Below, piece after piece: positions 1 to 8,727 of a stretch of DNA of 40,212 nt. This DNA comes from Candidatus Saganbacteria bacterium (GTDB lineage: Bacteria; Margulisbacteria; WOR-1; O2-12-FULL-45-9), in the NCBI GenBank assembly GCA_013204645.1, contig JABMSE010000136.1, forward strand, positions 1 through 40,212, read 5' to 3'. The notes beneath the pieces are model-generated. The model was given only the letters and a program-made list of their open reading frames with translations. It was not told the origin of the DNA and did no database searches. Position 1 is the stretch's first letter, and each line of letters opens with the position of its first letter. The translations under genes were made by a program, and so were the position numbers.

Positions 1-995
1 ACATAACACACTCTTATCAATACATCATCAGCTGCTAAAGAGGGCATTTCCTGTTCCTCTAATTGATGTCGGCCAGGGTCAGAAACAACTACCCTTAAGT
101 TCTTCTGCGGAAAAGCCAAGCCCGGTTTAGGTCCCTTATCACATTTTTCAACCTGACAATTACCATCATGTAAAGCCTTAAGCGTAAAAAATCTATAAAT
201 AAAAGGCGAAAACACTTTACGCATAGCTTTCTTTCTGCTTAGCCCGTAGTAAACATCCATGATCACCATTAAAAAACAAACTAAAACTGCCTTAGCATAA
301 TTATAATCATGATCCGGGAAAATCATTTTATAAGCAATCGCTTCTCGTCTAAAACGCCGATATACCTGACGATAGGTTTCCGCGTGGATATGGTGAATTA
401 CCGCGTCTGCCTTGTAATAAACATAAAAACCCTTATTTTGGACTTTATGCGCCCAATCAATATCCTCGAGGGCCGGCAATTTTTCATCAAAAGGGACAGA
501 TTCCCACAAAGATCTCCTTATGGCAGCATTAGCATTATTGCCAAAAGACTCCTCAACCAAAATCTTGGATTTAGTTCCAAAATTATTTTTAAAATCTCTT
601 TCCTCGGAAACTTTTGTTATTTCGTCACCTATTTGACGCCCATAAACCATAGCAATCCTGGGGTCCTCAAAGGGCTTGATCAAGTTGGCAAGCCAATGAT
701 TATCCGTAGGATAAGAGTGCGCGCTTATAAAAACCAGATAGTCTCCTTTTGCCGCTTCACAACCAACATTCAATGAACGGCCAAAGGAAAAATCATCGGG
801 ATCAATTCTTAATACTTTAACCGGATAGTTGCTAGCGATCTCAAGTGTATTATCGTCTGAGCCAGAATCAACGATGATGATTTCATAATCTTTATAGCTT
901 TGCTTTAAGATTAAATCTAGGAGCTTATGCAAATATGCTCCTTCATTGCGGGTCCTTATTATTATTGAGGTTTCGATATTATTTTTGATATTCAT
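1..995 (-). CDS. GT2 glycosyltransferase fused to an alcohol dehydrogenase-like (MDR) domain, partial
   Basis: This ORF is missing from the ORF track because it runs off the left edge; I read it by hand from an ATG at 995 (ATGA overlap with the upstream cyclase gene) with no stop to base 1, about 331 codons. Residues 9-230 form a GT-A family 2 glycosyltransferase: the opening TSIIIRTRNE, the DSGSDD nucleotide-sugar motif near residue 43, SAHSYP near 91, VYGRQ near 117 and the acceptor-side LEDIDWAHK. From about residue 299 the protein changes character: LRVVVSDPG followed by LAADDVLIRV is the usual first strand pattern of zinc-type medium-chain alcohol dehydrogenases. The head resembles that of the GT2 fusion at 24446-25837. 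The sugar donor and acceptor are unknown. The fusion reading depends on a short stretch, so the second domain is inferred. Confidence 0.8.
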   Translation of the reverse strand, partial: MNIKNNIETSIIIRTRNEGAYLHKLLDLILKQSYKDYEIIIVDSGSDDNTLEIASNYPVKVLRIDPDDFSFGRSLNVGCEAAKGDYLVFISAHSYPTDNHWLANLIKPFEDPRIAMVYGRQIGDEITKVSEERDFKNNFGTKSKILVEESFGNNANAAIRRSLWESVPFDEKLPALEDIDWAHKVQNKGFYVYYKADAVIHHIHAETYRQVYRRFRREAIAYKMIFPDHDYNYAKAVLVCFLMVIMDVYYGLSRKKAMRKVFSPFIYRFFTLKALHDGNCQVEKCDKGPKPGLAFPQKNLRVVVSDPGRHQLEEQEMPSLAADDVLIRVCY

Positions 996-1681
996 TGTGT
1001 AAGCTGGACAAACGCGGTACAAGGCATACTATCAACTTGATTTGCGTAAAGAGGGATAGCAAACAACTTCTTGATAGAAAAATCAATGGATAGAAGATCA
1101 AGATCTTCAATAAGCAACAAAGGAGAAGACCTAAATTTGCCTTTTTTGAGTAAGATACGGTGGCTTTCCCCTCCTTTTTCAAGGTAAGCAAATGAAGCAA
1201 TTGAAACCGTATCAATACCTACGGCCCGTAGGGCCGGAAAATTTTTACGGATGAATCGGGCAGCATCCGGTCTTATCCAGGGATTATTTTTTACGTATGC
1301 AGGCTTACCACGCATCCGCTGAAAGCCGGTTCGGATTAATAAAATATCTGCTTTCTTTATCTGTACCCTAAATTTCTTAAGATCCTCTGCCGTAATTGCC
1401 TCACCCTCTTTTTTGGCAACATCAACCAAACAAGGGGCATTAAAAACAAATTCCCCTATGTGATAGTCAGCTATCTTTTTCCCCTTGGCATCAAAATGAT
1501 TGGGGGTATCAATATGGGTTCCATTATGATTAAAAATAACCAATTTATAAGAATTCCAAGTCATCCCCTTACTAAAAGAATCAATGTTTCGGATTACATT
1601 GCGTCGATTGCCAAAAAATATCGGCATAGCAGGATCAAGATCGTAAGATATTTTCTGATATTTTACTCGCTCTTTTGTCAT
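992..1681 (-). CDS. Cyclase family protein (kynurenine formamidase-like metal hydrolase)
   Basis: 229 residues, the usual size for the cyclase/arylformamidase family. The metal-binding signature HNGTHIDTPNHF is intact around residues 51-62, and the later GIDTVSIASF, GESHRILL and LLLIEDLDLL blocks fit the family fold. Characterised members hydrolyse N-formyl amides or related bonds, or act on lactones. Here the gene sits between a 2-hydroxyacid dehydrogenase (ATGA overlap) and a GT2-dehydrogenase fusion (ATGA overlap), so a role in preparing or trimming a sugar substituent is possible, but that is inference. No signal peptide is seen; the protein should be cytoplasmic. Confidence 0.85.
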   Translation of the reverse strand: MTKERVKYQKISYDLDPAMPIFFGNRRNVIRNIDSFSKGMTWNSYKLVIFNHNGTHIDTPNHFDAKGKKIADYHIGEFVFNAPCLVDVAKKEGEAITAEDLKKFRVQIKKADILLIRTGFQRMRGKPAYVKNNPWIRPDAARFIRKNFPALRAVGIDTVSIASFAYLEKGGESHRILLKKGKFRSSPLLLIEDLDLLSIDFSIKKLFAIPLYANQVDSMPCTAFVQLTQ

Positions 1682-2622
1682 TTACTTCTTGCCTTTAATT
1701 CACGCACCAGATTATTTAAAGTGTTTTTATGGACCAGATCCCATGCCCGGGGGCTACTATTGGCATTATGAGGAGCCAAGAGACAATTATCCATTTTCCG
1801 CAAAGGGCTGTCTTTTACAAGGGGCTCATCTTCAAAAACATCAAGGGCTGCTCCAGCTATTTTCCCTTCCTGCAAAGCTTTAATTAAAGCCTTTTCGTTA
1901 ACAATCGGGCCCCGAGCAGTATTGATCAAAAACGCCTCCGGTTTCATCAAGGAAAACTCAAGCGGTCCAATCAAATGAAGGCTTGTCAAATTGAGATCGC
2001 AATTTAAACTCACAAAATCAGCATTTTTCAGCAAATCATCTTTGGCAACCATTTCTATTCCTGTCTCTTGAGCAAATACAGGGTCAACTTTGGCAATGTC
2101 AGTACCCAGAACCTTCATGCCAAATGAAACAGCGCGGCGAACCACCGCTTTCCCAATATTGCCAACTCCAATAATCCCCAAAGAACGCTCCGCGAGGGCC
2201 ACTCCACCCCTTTTCTGCCATTTACCGGACTGCATATCTCTGGTCACCCAAGGAATCTGCCTGGCAAAACTTAAAATATAGCCGAGCACTGAATCTGCTA
2301 CAGGATCAGAAAAGGCATTTTGGGTGTTGCAAACCGCAATATTTAACTTAGCTGCTTCCTCCTGATCAATTGAGTCAATCCCCGTCCCCCACTTAGCAAC
2401 CACCTTCAATTTTTTAGCTTTTTTCAGTACTTTTTTAGTGAAACGGTCATCCCCACAAATAACCCCGTCAATGTCGGCAATTAGCTCAAGGAGCTCCTCT
2501 TCTTCTAACCTTTCCCTAACTTTCGGAACGACAATTTCGATGCTATTTTCGACAAAAAACGGCCGAAACCTTTCTACAACCGGCTGCATATAGGGGGCCG
2601 AAACAAGAACCTTCCAGCGCAT
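1678..2622 (-). CDS. D-isomer-specific 2-hydroxyacid dehydrogenase
   Basis: NAD(P)-dependent oxidoreductase of the phosphoglycerate/glycerate dehydrogenase family, interconverting a D-2-hydroxyacid and a 2-oxoacid. The Rossmann motif GIIGVGNIGKAVV, the substrate-binding arginine block NTARGPIVN, the acidic DVFEDEP block and the catalytic histidine in LAPHNANSS are all in the expected order. I start at the ATG at 2622 (MRWKVLV, 314 residues) rather than the track's GTG at 2634, because GGAGG lies 5 bases upstream of this ATG and overlaps the GTG. The length matches the catalytic form without an ACT domain. It may have its own promoter. Possible partners are the 2-oxoacid dehydrogenase genes at 9.5-12.7 kb, as a supplier or remover of 2-oxoacid; the true substrate is not visible. 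Confidence 0.9.
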   Translation of the reverse strand: MRWKVLVSAPYMQPVVERFRPFFVENSIEIVVPKVRERLEEEELLELIADIDGVICGDDRFTKKVLKKAKKLKVVAKWGTGIDSIDQEEAAKLNIAVCNTQNAFSDPVADSVLGYILSFARQIPWVTRDMQSGKWQKRGGVALAERSLGIIGVGNIGKAVVRRAVSFGMKVLGTDIAKVDPVFAQETGIEMVAKDDLLKNADFVSLNCDLNLTSLHLIGPLEFSLMKPEAFLINTARGPIVNEKALIKALQEGKIAGAALDVFEDEPLVKDSPLRKMDNCLLAPHNANSSPRAWDLVHKNTLNNLVRELKARSK

Positions 2623-2627
2623 AAAAT

Positions 2628-2632
2628 CCTCC
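2628..2632 (-). promoter_or_regulatory. Ribosome binding site deciding the 2-hydroxyacid dehydrogenase start
   Basis: GGAGG, 5 bases before the ATG at 2622. It overlaps the GTG used by the ORF track, which argues that the ATG is the real start. Confidence 0.6.
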
Positions 2633-2643
2633 ACTTTTTCCTA

Positions 2644-2672
2644 ATTATAACACGATAACTAAATCCTTTAAA
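2644..2672 (-). promoter_or_regulatory. Candidate sigma70-type internal promoter
   Basis: In the longest gap of this part of the locus the minus strand reads TTTAAA, then 17 bases, then TGTTATAAT, a perfect extended -10 with optimal spacing to a 4/6 -35 box. The -35 box overlaps the stop codon of the upstream transferase. A transcript would begin about 15 bases before the ATG at 2622, leaving room for its GGAGG. It would let the last three genes be expressed apart from the long transcript. AT-rich DNA gives chance matches, so this stays tentative. Confidence 0.42.
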
Positions 2673-4656
2673 CGGCACCCAAGTCAGATAACAAAGAAGC
2701 AAATCTCTTAGCTGGTGCCTCTGAGATATCACCAAACATAGTTTCAATTAACTTTCCCCAATTGCTCCTAATTCTTTCAATCTCATCTTTCTGGCTAAGT
2801 TTTCTCAAGGCCGCGGCCATTGATTTGGAATCTTTAACCAAAAAGACAGCCCCGGGATATTCAAGCAACGGATTATGACTAAACTGGGGAGAACAACTAT
2901 ACACCATAGCAGGGACTCCCAATAGCATCGCCTCTAGGGCAGTTGTCCCTCCCGTCAATAAAATCAGATCAGAAAGAGAAACATAATCATAAAAATCGGG
3001 AAGCTCTTTAAAAAACTCATAAGAAAGCTTTGTATTTTTGGTTTGGCTTTCATCAAGCAATTTTTCCACCTTTTTTCTAAAATCTGGCACAACAGAAACA
3101 TTGGGGTGATATTTAATAAGCAAATGAAAGGGTTCATCAAACAAGCTAATGGCCTTCAATAAATCACCCAACATGCTAAGGGTTTCCGGCAACAAGGGGG
3201 AAGCTGCCACGAAAATTATTTTTTTATCAATTGGTTGATTGCGTTTTTGGCGCAGTTCTAGCTTTGGTTTTTTTTCATCTAAATATTCAAAAAGCGGACT
3301 GTAGCGGAGGGCTCCACATAAAGCTAAACGATTTTTGGGAAAACCAGCGTCCTGCATATAGTCTAATCCTATTTCCCCGCTTACAAAAATATAGTCTGGT
3401 AGCGGCATGCTCATAGGATTTGCCCTATCTCGCCAATATTTTGCCAATTCACCCCTAACAAAAACGTAGTTCAAGAAATTCTTCCCCAATGCAGAATGCT
3501 GAAAACCAATGCTTTGAGTTTTGCCCCAGGTATTATACAAGATAGCTCTTTCGAACGGCTGAAACTCTAACCTAAAAACCAATGCCTTCAACTCTTTAAT
3601 TGGCAACCGGCCAAATGCCCGGTCCATTAAACGTGACTGAAAAAATATGGCGGAAGTAGCCGATTTATAGAATTCTTCTCGCACAAAATTAGAAATATCT
3701 ATTCCTTTTAAATGAGCAACTGGCAAACCAAAGAGGTTTTTTAAAGCTGTAAAACATCTTCTAAAAATCTTTAGATCAAAAAGAAGCAGCCAATCCGAAG
3801 GCCTTAATACCTGCTCAAGAATCACAATCTTTCGGTGCCCCCTAATAAAGTCAAACAACTTCGCCCTTTTTTCAAACAACTTCATGGACAGATTTAAACA
3901 AATTAGATGGGAAACTTTCTCCTGTTTGGCTAATTCGTCTGGAAGAGTGCGAAAAAAGACATCATTGGCTTTAGGTGAAAAAGCCTTTTCCCAGAAAAGA
4001 GGATAAGTGCTAAAGAAACCTGTCGTCCCAACTAAATCCTTGGCTTCGGTCTTAATTCTTATCCAGCGCAATAAGATCAACTTAAGAAACAAATTAGCAA
4101 AATGTTTAATGGCTCGAAGGTAATAAGCTATGGGAAAAACAAACACTTTAGAGATAAGGGGTAGGCTTATGCCCCTTTTCCCTTTCACTACACATTTAAC
4201 ACCTCTTTTTTCTGCAAATTCTACTATTATCTGCTGCAAAAGATCATCTTTGACAAAAAGCAATATCTCATCGTAAGTTTGCTGCTCACAAACGTAAAAA
4301 AGACGTAAAAAGGCATAGAGTCGGTGGATTAATTTGTCCACCCAAATATTTTTTTCAGCGATGGGCAAATACCACCAAAGATTGCGCCCCTTAAAGCTAA
4401 GTAACTGAGAAAGGGACTTATTGTCAAAAAGCAGCCGATCTTTTAGCTCTCTTATCAGCTCAAGGTAGTAGTCCCGGGCTTCCCTCTCTGCCATGCGAGA
4501 AATCTCTTTTGTATCGATAATTTCAATTTCTGTGTGGGGAGGAGAAATTCCAAAGGTTAAAAGTTCATATCTTAAAGCAGGTTTTCCTTTGGTCGGTAAT
4601 TTCTCTTCCCATTTCTCGTCTAAATTATCTAAAACTATTAAAACTGGATTATTCAT
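2668..4656 (-). CDS. Large surface-carbohydrate transferase (GT-B-like), downstream partner of KdsB
   Basis: About 662 residues from the ATG at 4656 (MNNPVLIVLDN); the track's longer start lies inside kdsB and has no support, although the RBS before 4656 is weak. I do not recognise a named family with certainty. The C-terminal third looks like the donor lobe of a GT-B or capsule-type transferase: a strand starting KIIFVAASPLL, the LLIKYHPN block, then LSDLILLTGGTTALEAMLLGVP, the usual 'unguarded loop, then ESL.G.P' pattern of CDP-glycerol, Kdo and related transferases. The N-terminal two thirds are alpha-beta with no clear membrane segment. It follows kdsB by 5 bases, so a CMP-linked sugar donor (Kdo or similar) is a fair inference. 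Confidence 0.7.
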   Translation of the reverse strand: MNNPVLIVLDNLDEKWEEKLPTKGKPALRYELLTFGISPPHTEIEIIDTKEISRMAEREARDYYLELIRELKDRLLFDNKSLSQLLSFKGRNLWWYLPIAEKNIWVDKLIHRLYAFLRLFYVCEQQTYDEILLFVKDDLLQQIIVEFAEKRGVKCVVKGKRGISLPLISKVFVFPIAYYLRAIKHFANLFLKLILLRWIRIKTEAKDLVGTTGFFSTYPLFWEKAFSPKANDVFFRTLPDELAKQEKVSHLICLNLSMKLFEKRAKLFDFIRGHRKIVILEQVLRPSDWLLLFDLKIFRRCFTALKNLFGLPVAHLKGIDISNFVREEFYKSATSAIFFQSRLMDRAFGRLPIKELKALVFRLEFQPFERAILYNTWGKTQSIGFQHSALGKNFLNYVFVRGELAKYWRDRANPMSMPLPDYIFVSGEIGLDYMQDAGFPKNRLALCGALRYSPLFEYLDEKKPKLELRQKRNQPIDKKIIFVAASPLLPETLSMLGDLLKAISLFDEPFHLLIKYHPNVSVVPDFRKKVEKLLDESQTKNTKLSYEFFKELPDFYDYVSLSDLILLTGGTTALEAMLLGVPAMVYSCSPQFSHNPLLEYPGAVFLVKDSKSMAAALRKLSQKDEIERIRSNWGKLIETMFGDISEAPAKRFASLLSDLGAV

Positions 4657-4661
4657 TGTTT

Positions 4662-5441
4662 TTATTTCTGCTTCTGGTAATTGTTTTGGAACCATTTGTC
4701 AGACCGCAATATCTCTACAACTTTAGCGATATCTTGGGGCGTATCCACGGGTTGGGTAAGATAAGGAGACAGAGCAGAAGCAATTGGGAGGTCATTCTCT
4801 ATGAGGCGCAGCATATCAACCCCTTCGATCAATTCAAGCGGGGTTTGTTTCATTTTTGAAAAAGTCTGTAAAAATGGTGCTCGGAAAGCCATAACACAGG
4901 TTTGGCGATAAAAAACCGATCGCTTTTTTATATCAAATACAGATGCTGGAACAGACTGCCTGGTGAGATAAATAAGCCGATTATTCTGCGATATAACTGC
5001 CTTAATGCGATGATGATTTGTAAGGTCAGCTGGATCAGAAACCACCTCAACTGGGTTTGCACATAGAAAAACACTATCAGAATTAATTAATAATTGAACG
5101 GTAAATTCAATCACCGGAGGCGGTATTGCTGGTTCATCTCCTTGAACATTAACAACTATATCATCATCATTTATATAGCCCATAAGCCGGGCAGCCTCGG
5201 CCACCCGATCCATAGCCGTTGGGGTTTTTGGATCGGTCATAACAAATTTTGCCCCAAAACTCTTGCAGGCACTGGCAACTTTATCTTCACATACCGCCAT
5301 GACAACCTCATCAACATTTCTGGCCAGCAAACTACGTTTATAAACATGCTCGATCATGGGTATTCCCTCAATCATGGTCAGAGGTTTATCCGGGAAACGC
5401 CAGGAACCGAGCCTGGCTGGTATTACAATAAGAGTGCGCAC
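4662..5441 (-). CDS. kdsB: 3-deoxy-manno-octulosonate cytidylyltransferase (CMP-Kdo synthetase)
   Basis: Activates Kdo (or a close relative) with CTP to give the CMP-sugar for LPS core or capsule linker. 259 residues, normal for KdsB. The N-terminal CTP loop IPARLGSWRFPDKPL, the magnesium/product motif VVNVQGDEP and the C-terminal ELIEGVDMLRLIEND and PVDTPQDI blocks are all present. The usual SGTDR block reads TAMDR, and the GIYAYR block reads CVMAFR, so it is a divergent member and could prefer an altered octulosonate. The start is a GTG at 5441, three bases after the methyltransferase stop, with AAGGAG upstream. No kdsA, kdsC or kdsD is in the window. Confidence 0.88.
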   Translation of the reverse strand: MRTLIVIPARLGSWRFPDKPLTMIEGIPMIEHVYKRSLLARNVDEVVMAVCEDKVASACKSFGAKFVMTDPKTPTAMDRVAEAARLMGYINDDDIVVNVQGDEPAIPPPVIEFTVQLLINSDSVFLCANPVEVVSDPADLTNHHRIKAVISQNNRLIYLTRQSVPASVFDIKKRSVFYRQTCVMAFRAPFLQTFSKMKQTPLELIEGVDMLRLIENDLPIASALSPYLTQPVDTPQDIAKVVEILRSDKWFQNNYQKQK

Positions 5442-6185
5442 TTATAGTGTCTCCTTAAGTTTAGGTTTAACACAATAGCAACCATAACCCAAGGTCCAAG
5501 CTTTTTTACGGTCCAATCCGTCCAAATAAAAGAGAAAAAAGGATATTATTGCCAATAAAATGCGCAGCAACAAATCAAGAGGAAAGACTAACCATTTAAA
5601 AGATGAAGGCACCCGCGACATAAAAGCCTCATGACATTTTTGCAGCACTTTTCCCTGGACCCAAAAAATGCCTCCCAAGGGTTTAATGGAAACAATTTCA
5701 AAACCGGCTTGTTCAAACAAAAATCTTAATCCGAATTCCAAAAAGTTGAAATAGTTGTGGGGTGGCATATGAAGCCCCGAACACTGTGGAGTAGTAAGGA
5801 ACAATTTGCCACCTGGCCTTAATACTCTAAACATTTCGGAAACAACCTTTTGTGGCCTTTTTACATGCTCTAAAACCTGATTGCAAATAATAGCATCGTA
5901 GGTATTATCTGGTTTAGGAATATTCTCGAGGTCACAATGGAAGGTCTGAGGAATATCTGTAGCTTGATTGCTCTCTTCTAGCACAACCTGATAATCACAT
6001 GACTCATAATTAGCCTGGGAAAATAATTTTCGGTAGGGCTGATTTCCTGCCCCAGCATCCAATAAAATATCTCCCGGTTGGATTTGCGGTGCAATTCTCC
6101 GCATAAAATCATCGACCCCATATCGAGGAAAACCTCTCCGGGGATAATTGATAGCAGAAACCAATTTCAAGATTAGCTCACGCAT
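5442..6185 (-). CDS. Class I SAM-dependent methyltransferase
   Basis: 247 residues with a Methyltransf_11-type core: SAM-binding motif I LLDAGAGNQPYRKLF around residues 39-53, then DYQVVLEE, the ICNQVLEHV motif and LRPGGKLFLTTP. A hydrophobic stretch near residues 205-225 (FPLDLLLRILLAIISFFLFYL) suggests peripheral or membrane attachment. It starts 13 bases inside the end of the upstream transferase gene. The likely role is O- or N-methylation of a sugar or a terminal residue; the acceptor cannot be told from sequence. Confidence 0.85.
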   Translation of the reverse strand: MRELILKLVSAINYPRRGFPRYGVDDFMRRIAPQIQPGDILLDAGAGNQPYRKLFSQANYESCDYQVVLEESNQATDIPQTFHCDLENIPKPDNTYDAIICNQVLEHVKRPQKVVSEMFRVLRPGGKLFLTTPQCSGLHMPPHNYFNFLEFGLRFLFEQAGFEIVSIKPLGGIFWVQGKVLQKCHEAFMSRVPSSFKWLVFPLDLLLRILLAIISFFLFYLDGLDRKKAWTLGYGCYCVKPKLKETL

Positions 6186-8017
6186 ATTTCATCTCTTTTC
6201 TTGGACACGCTAATATTTTGATCTCCCCATTTTTCAGCGTATTTTGCATTGGCCCCTCGCAAAACACTTTGCCGAGGAAAACCAGCATCAAAACCCTCTA
6301 AAAGCCAGCGCATGTAGGTACCCATTCGTTCTCCGGCCCTCCCATCTCTGAAAGGATCCAGTTCATCTAAAAAAGGCGTCCAATCCCCTAGCCTAGCATT
6401 ACTAATTTTATCTTCTTTGTACTTCTTTAACGCTCCCATCATCCGATCAAGATTATCAAATATTATTCGCTCATATCCCCATTGATAATACTCATGTGCC
6501 CGCAGAGGGGTTAAGTCACAATGAATACCACGACAACCAGCAATAACCGACTCAACAACCGCCGAGGAAATTCCAATACCAATCACCATATCACTTGCCG
6601 CCGATGCATCCATCACTAAACGGCCAAAATATCTTTCAAGACGAATACTTCTTCCGGTGGCTTCTGCCCTATTAAGCAGAGATAAAACCCGGGGCAAATT
6701 CGAAAGAACCGATGGTTTTTTTGATTTGATTATAATCCCAATATCTGGATCCTCTAATAACCAAGTCAAAAAGGCTAAATAAAACCTTTCCATCATCCCG
6801 CTTGATATATGACAAAAAGGCCCATGAACATTATCAAAGAGAGCTACAATAAACCTGGCTCCCTTTAGATTTAGTTCTTTCTTTAGATCTTGCCCTTCCT
6901 TAAATTTATCTTTAAAAAGAAAATCATTGGGATGGCCTACATGGATGTTAGAACACAGCGCCTTCATCCCCGAATCCAGATACTTTGGCGACCGCAGATT
7001 CCAGGTAAAAAGAATATCTTTAATGTGATGTCCCAACAATGAGGGCGGCGACAAAAAGAACTCGGAGCGCTGCCTGCCAATGCTCAATGACCCCATCAAA
7101 TCCAGGGCAAGGGCCTGAGCTATATATTGAGAGCTGCTCTCTCCCACCAGATAAGAAAGCCTAATATTAAATAGGTTATAAAAAGCAAACCAATAATCCA
7201 CTTCTTTTGAGAGTTGCCTGGCCTGTTTATAGATCCATTTATCGGTCGGTGTTTGCGGCTTAATTTTTAATGAATTCTGGAGCTTTTTGTGACTTGCAGG
7301 AGGCAACCAAACAGCTATATTTTTTAAGGCAATAACGCGCGGCTTAAGGCATATCCACTTAAACCCCATTGCTTCAACAGATTTAACCGCATCTTCGGTC
7401 AAGGGTTTCCCAGTTACATAATCGACATGGTCAAAATAAACCAGTACCCGTTTTGGATCAATGCCGCTCTTTGGAAACCAAGCAATATCGGCGCGACGGT
7501 CAAGATTCACTCCTTCAACGTATTGCAAAGCAATATAGGGGCCCCCACGTTTAATGTCCTCAAAATTACTTTTAGAAAAATTACACTTAAGCCAAAGATT
7601 AAGAAGCCATCGCCCTAGCTTTCGAAACATCATTTTGGGAGAAAAACTAACGCGCTCTTTCTTTAGATAGCGAAGAGCTACATCAGCCGGCCAAACTTGA
7701 TTCAATAACCAATAAATGCCAGGATCAGAGACGACAACCATTGCCTGCTTCACCGTCAACGGTTTATTATTTCTCTTGTACCAGCGAATAACACACAAAT
7801 CACGTACCAGGGAATATATTTCCGCTTTGATAATCTTTTGGAAATACAAAAGGGTTTTGGGACTTTTTAGCTCATCTGCAATTTGGCAATAAATAGGATT
7901 TTTTTGAACAATTTGAGAAAGCTTAATGGCCAAATCAGAAGACAACTCTTCGAGTTCATATCTTAGCGAATCCCCGGATTTACTCTTCATTTCCCCTAAA
8001 TTACAATCAAGTGACAT
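6173..8017 (-). CDS. Large surface-carbohydrate transferase paired with the NeuA-type CMP-transferase
   Basis: 614 residues from the ATG at 8017 (MSLDCNLGEM). The track's longer form begins inside the upstream cytidylyltransferase gene, and its hydrophobic leader is an artefact of that overlap. AAAGGAG lies 9 bases before 8017, and the upstream TGA is one base away. No named family is certain. The C-terminal part has the donor-lobe logic of GT-B/capsule transferases: RFIVALFDNVHG, GIIIKSKKPS, then AASDMVIGIGISSAVVESVIAGCRG. Its position directly behind a CMP-nonulosonate synthetase makes a nonulosonic acid transferase the best guess. No signal peptide after start correction. Confidence 0.7.
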   Translation of the reverse strand: MSLDCNLGEMKSKSGDSLRYELEELSSDLAIKLSQIVQKNPIYCQIADELKSPKTLLYFQKIIKAEIYSLVRDLCVIRWYKRNNKPLTVKQAMVVVSDPGIYWLLNQVWPADVALRYLKKERVSFSPKMMFRKLGRWLLNLWLKCNFSKSNFEDIKRGGPYIALQYVEGVNLDRRADIAWFPKSGIDPKRVLVYFDHVDYVTGKPLTEDAVKSVEAMGFKWICLKPRVIALKNIAVWLPPASHKKLQNSLKIKPQTPTDKWIYKQARQLSKEVDYWFAFYNLFNIRLSYLVGESSSQYIAQALALDLMGSLSIGRQRSEFFLSPPSLLGHHIKDILFTWNLRSPKYLDSGMKALCSNIHVGHPNDFLFKDKFKEGQDLKKELNLKGARFIVALFDNVHGPFCHISSGMMERFYLAFLTWLLEDPDIGIIIKSKKPSVLSNLPRVLSLLNRAEATGRSIRLERYFGRLVMDASAASDMVIGIGISSAVVESVIAGCRGIHCDLTPLRAHEYYQWGYERIIFDNLDRMMGALKKYKEDKISNARLGDWTPFLDELDPFRDGRAGERMGTYMRWLLEGFDAGFPRQSVLRGANAKYAEKWGDQNISVSKKRDEICVS

Positions 8018-8018
8018 C

Positions 8019-8711
8019 TCAAGCTGCTCCTTTAGATAACAAAAGATCACAAAGCAACAAATCAAGCCTAGAATCAATATCAACAGAACGTTCTTTTGGC
8101 ATAACATAAGCCAACGTTTCTTTGGTCAAAAAAGATTTTTTTTCAAGCAACCAAGTAACCTTGGCACAAGAAACCGCCCCATTTAACACATACACTTTAG
8201 GAAGATCCTGACGACGAATAGATTGGCTGCTTCCTTCAAACAACAGTTTCATTCGCTTTCCCTCATCTAAAGAATACATCCAATAAGGGCTTTTGCTAGA
8301 GGCTGTAAGTGAAACACAAGCACTGGCACATTGGCTCAAACAGGCTTCAATTCCACCATCAATATCTGTCACTTTGCGCAAAGGGGAAGTAGGCTGAAGT
8401 ACAACCACATAATCATAACCCGGCAAACTAGCAAGCACATGCAAAACAACTTCAATGCCAGGTGTTTCATCCTGTGCTAATTCGGCTGGACGAACAAAAG
8501 GAACCTCACATCCAAATTGTTTGGCAACCTTAATTATTTTGGAGTTCTCGGATGATAAAATGAGCCTATCAATATACTTTGATTTTTTTGCCTCCTCTAC
8601 TGTCCAAGCAATTAAAGGTTTGCCAGCTAGCATGCTAATGTTTTTATCCGGCAAGCCTTTAGATCCTCCCCGGGCCGGAATTACAGCTAAGATCTTTTTA
8701 TTATCAAACAT
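8019..8711 (-). CDS. neuA: Acylneuraminate cytidylyltransferase (NeuA/LegF-type)
   Basis: Couples CMP from CTP to a nonulosonic acid, the last activation step before transfer. 230 residues with all family marks: IPARGGSKGLPDKNI (CTP loop), LAGKPLIAWTV, LQPTSPLR, the substrate-side RRQDLPKVYVLNGAV and the C-terminal DIDSRLDL. It is the final enzyme of the nonulosonate block that begins at 17470 and lies directly downstream of the ACP-phosphopantetheinyl transferase gene. The NeuB homologue in this block is of the Neu/Leg rather than the Pse type, so CMP-legionaminate or a related sialic acid is the likely product. Confidence 0.9.
   Translation of the reverse strand: MFDNKKILAVIPARGGSKGLPDKNISMLAGKPLIAWTVEEAKKSKYIDRLILSSENSKIIKVAKQFGCEVPFVRPAELAQDETPGIEVVLHVLASLPGYDYVVVLQPTSPLRKVTDIDGGIEACLSQCASACVSLTASSKSPYWMYSLDEGKRMKLLFEGSSQSIRRQDLPKVYVLNGAVSCAKVTWLLEKKSFLTKETLAYVMPKERSVDIDSRLDLLLCDLLLSKGAA
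8027..8033 (-). promoter_or_regulatory. Ribosome binding site deciding the start at 8017
   Basis: AAAGGAG, 9 bases upstream of the ATG at 8017 and inside the last codons of the cytidylyltransferase gene. It supports the shorter start for the 614-residue transferase. Confidence 0.6.
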
Positions 8712-8727
8712 AAACTAAATTTTCCTC

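Noticed and set aside
309-776. 155-residue plus-strand ORF
   Set aside because: It lies antisense to the minus-strand GT2 gene that I could read without a stop from 995 to 1, and it resembles no family.
8018-8107. Hydrophobic N-terminal leader of the 644-residue ORF, looking like a signal anchor
   Set aside because: It is encoded entirely inside the 3' end of the cytidylyltransferase gene, and a good RBS precedes the internal ATG at 8017.
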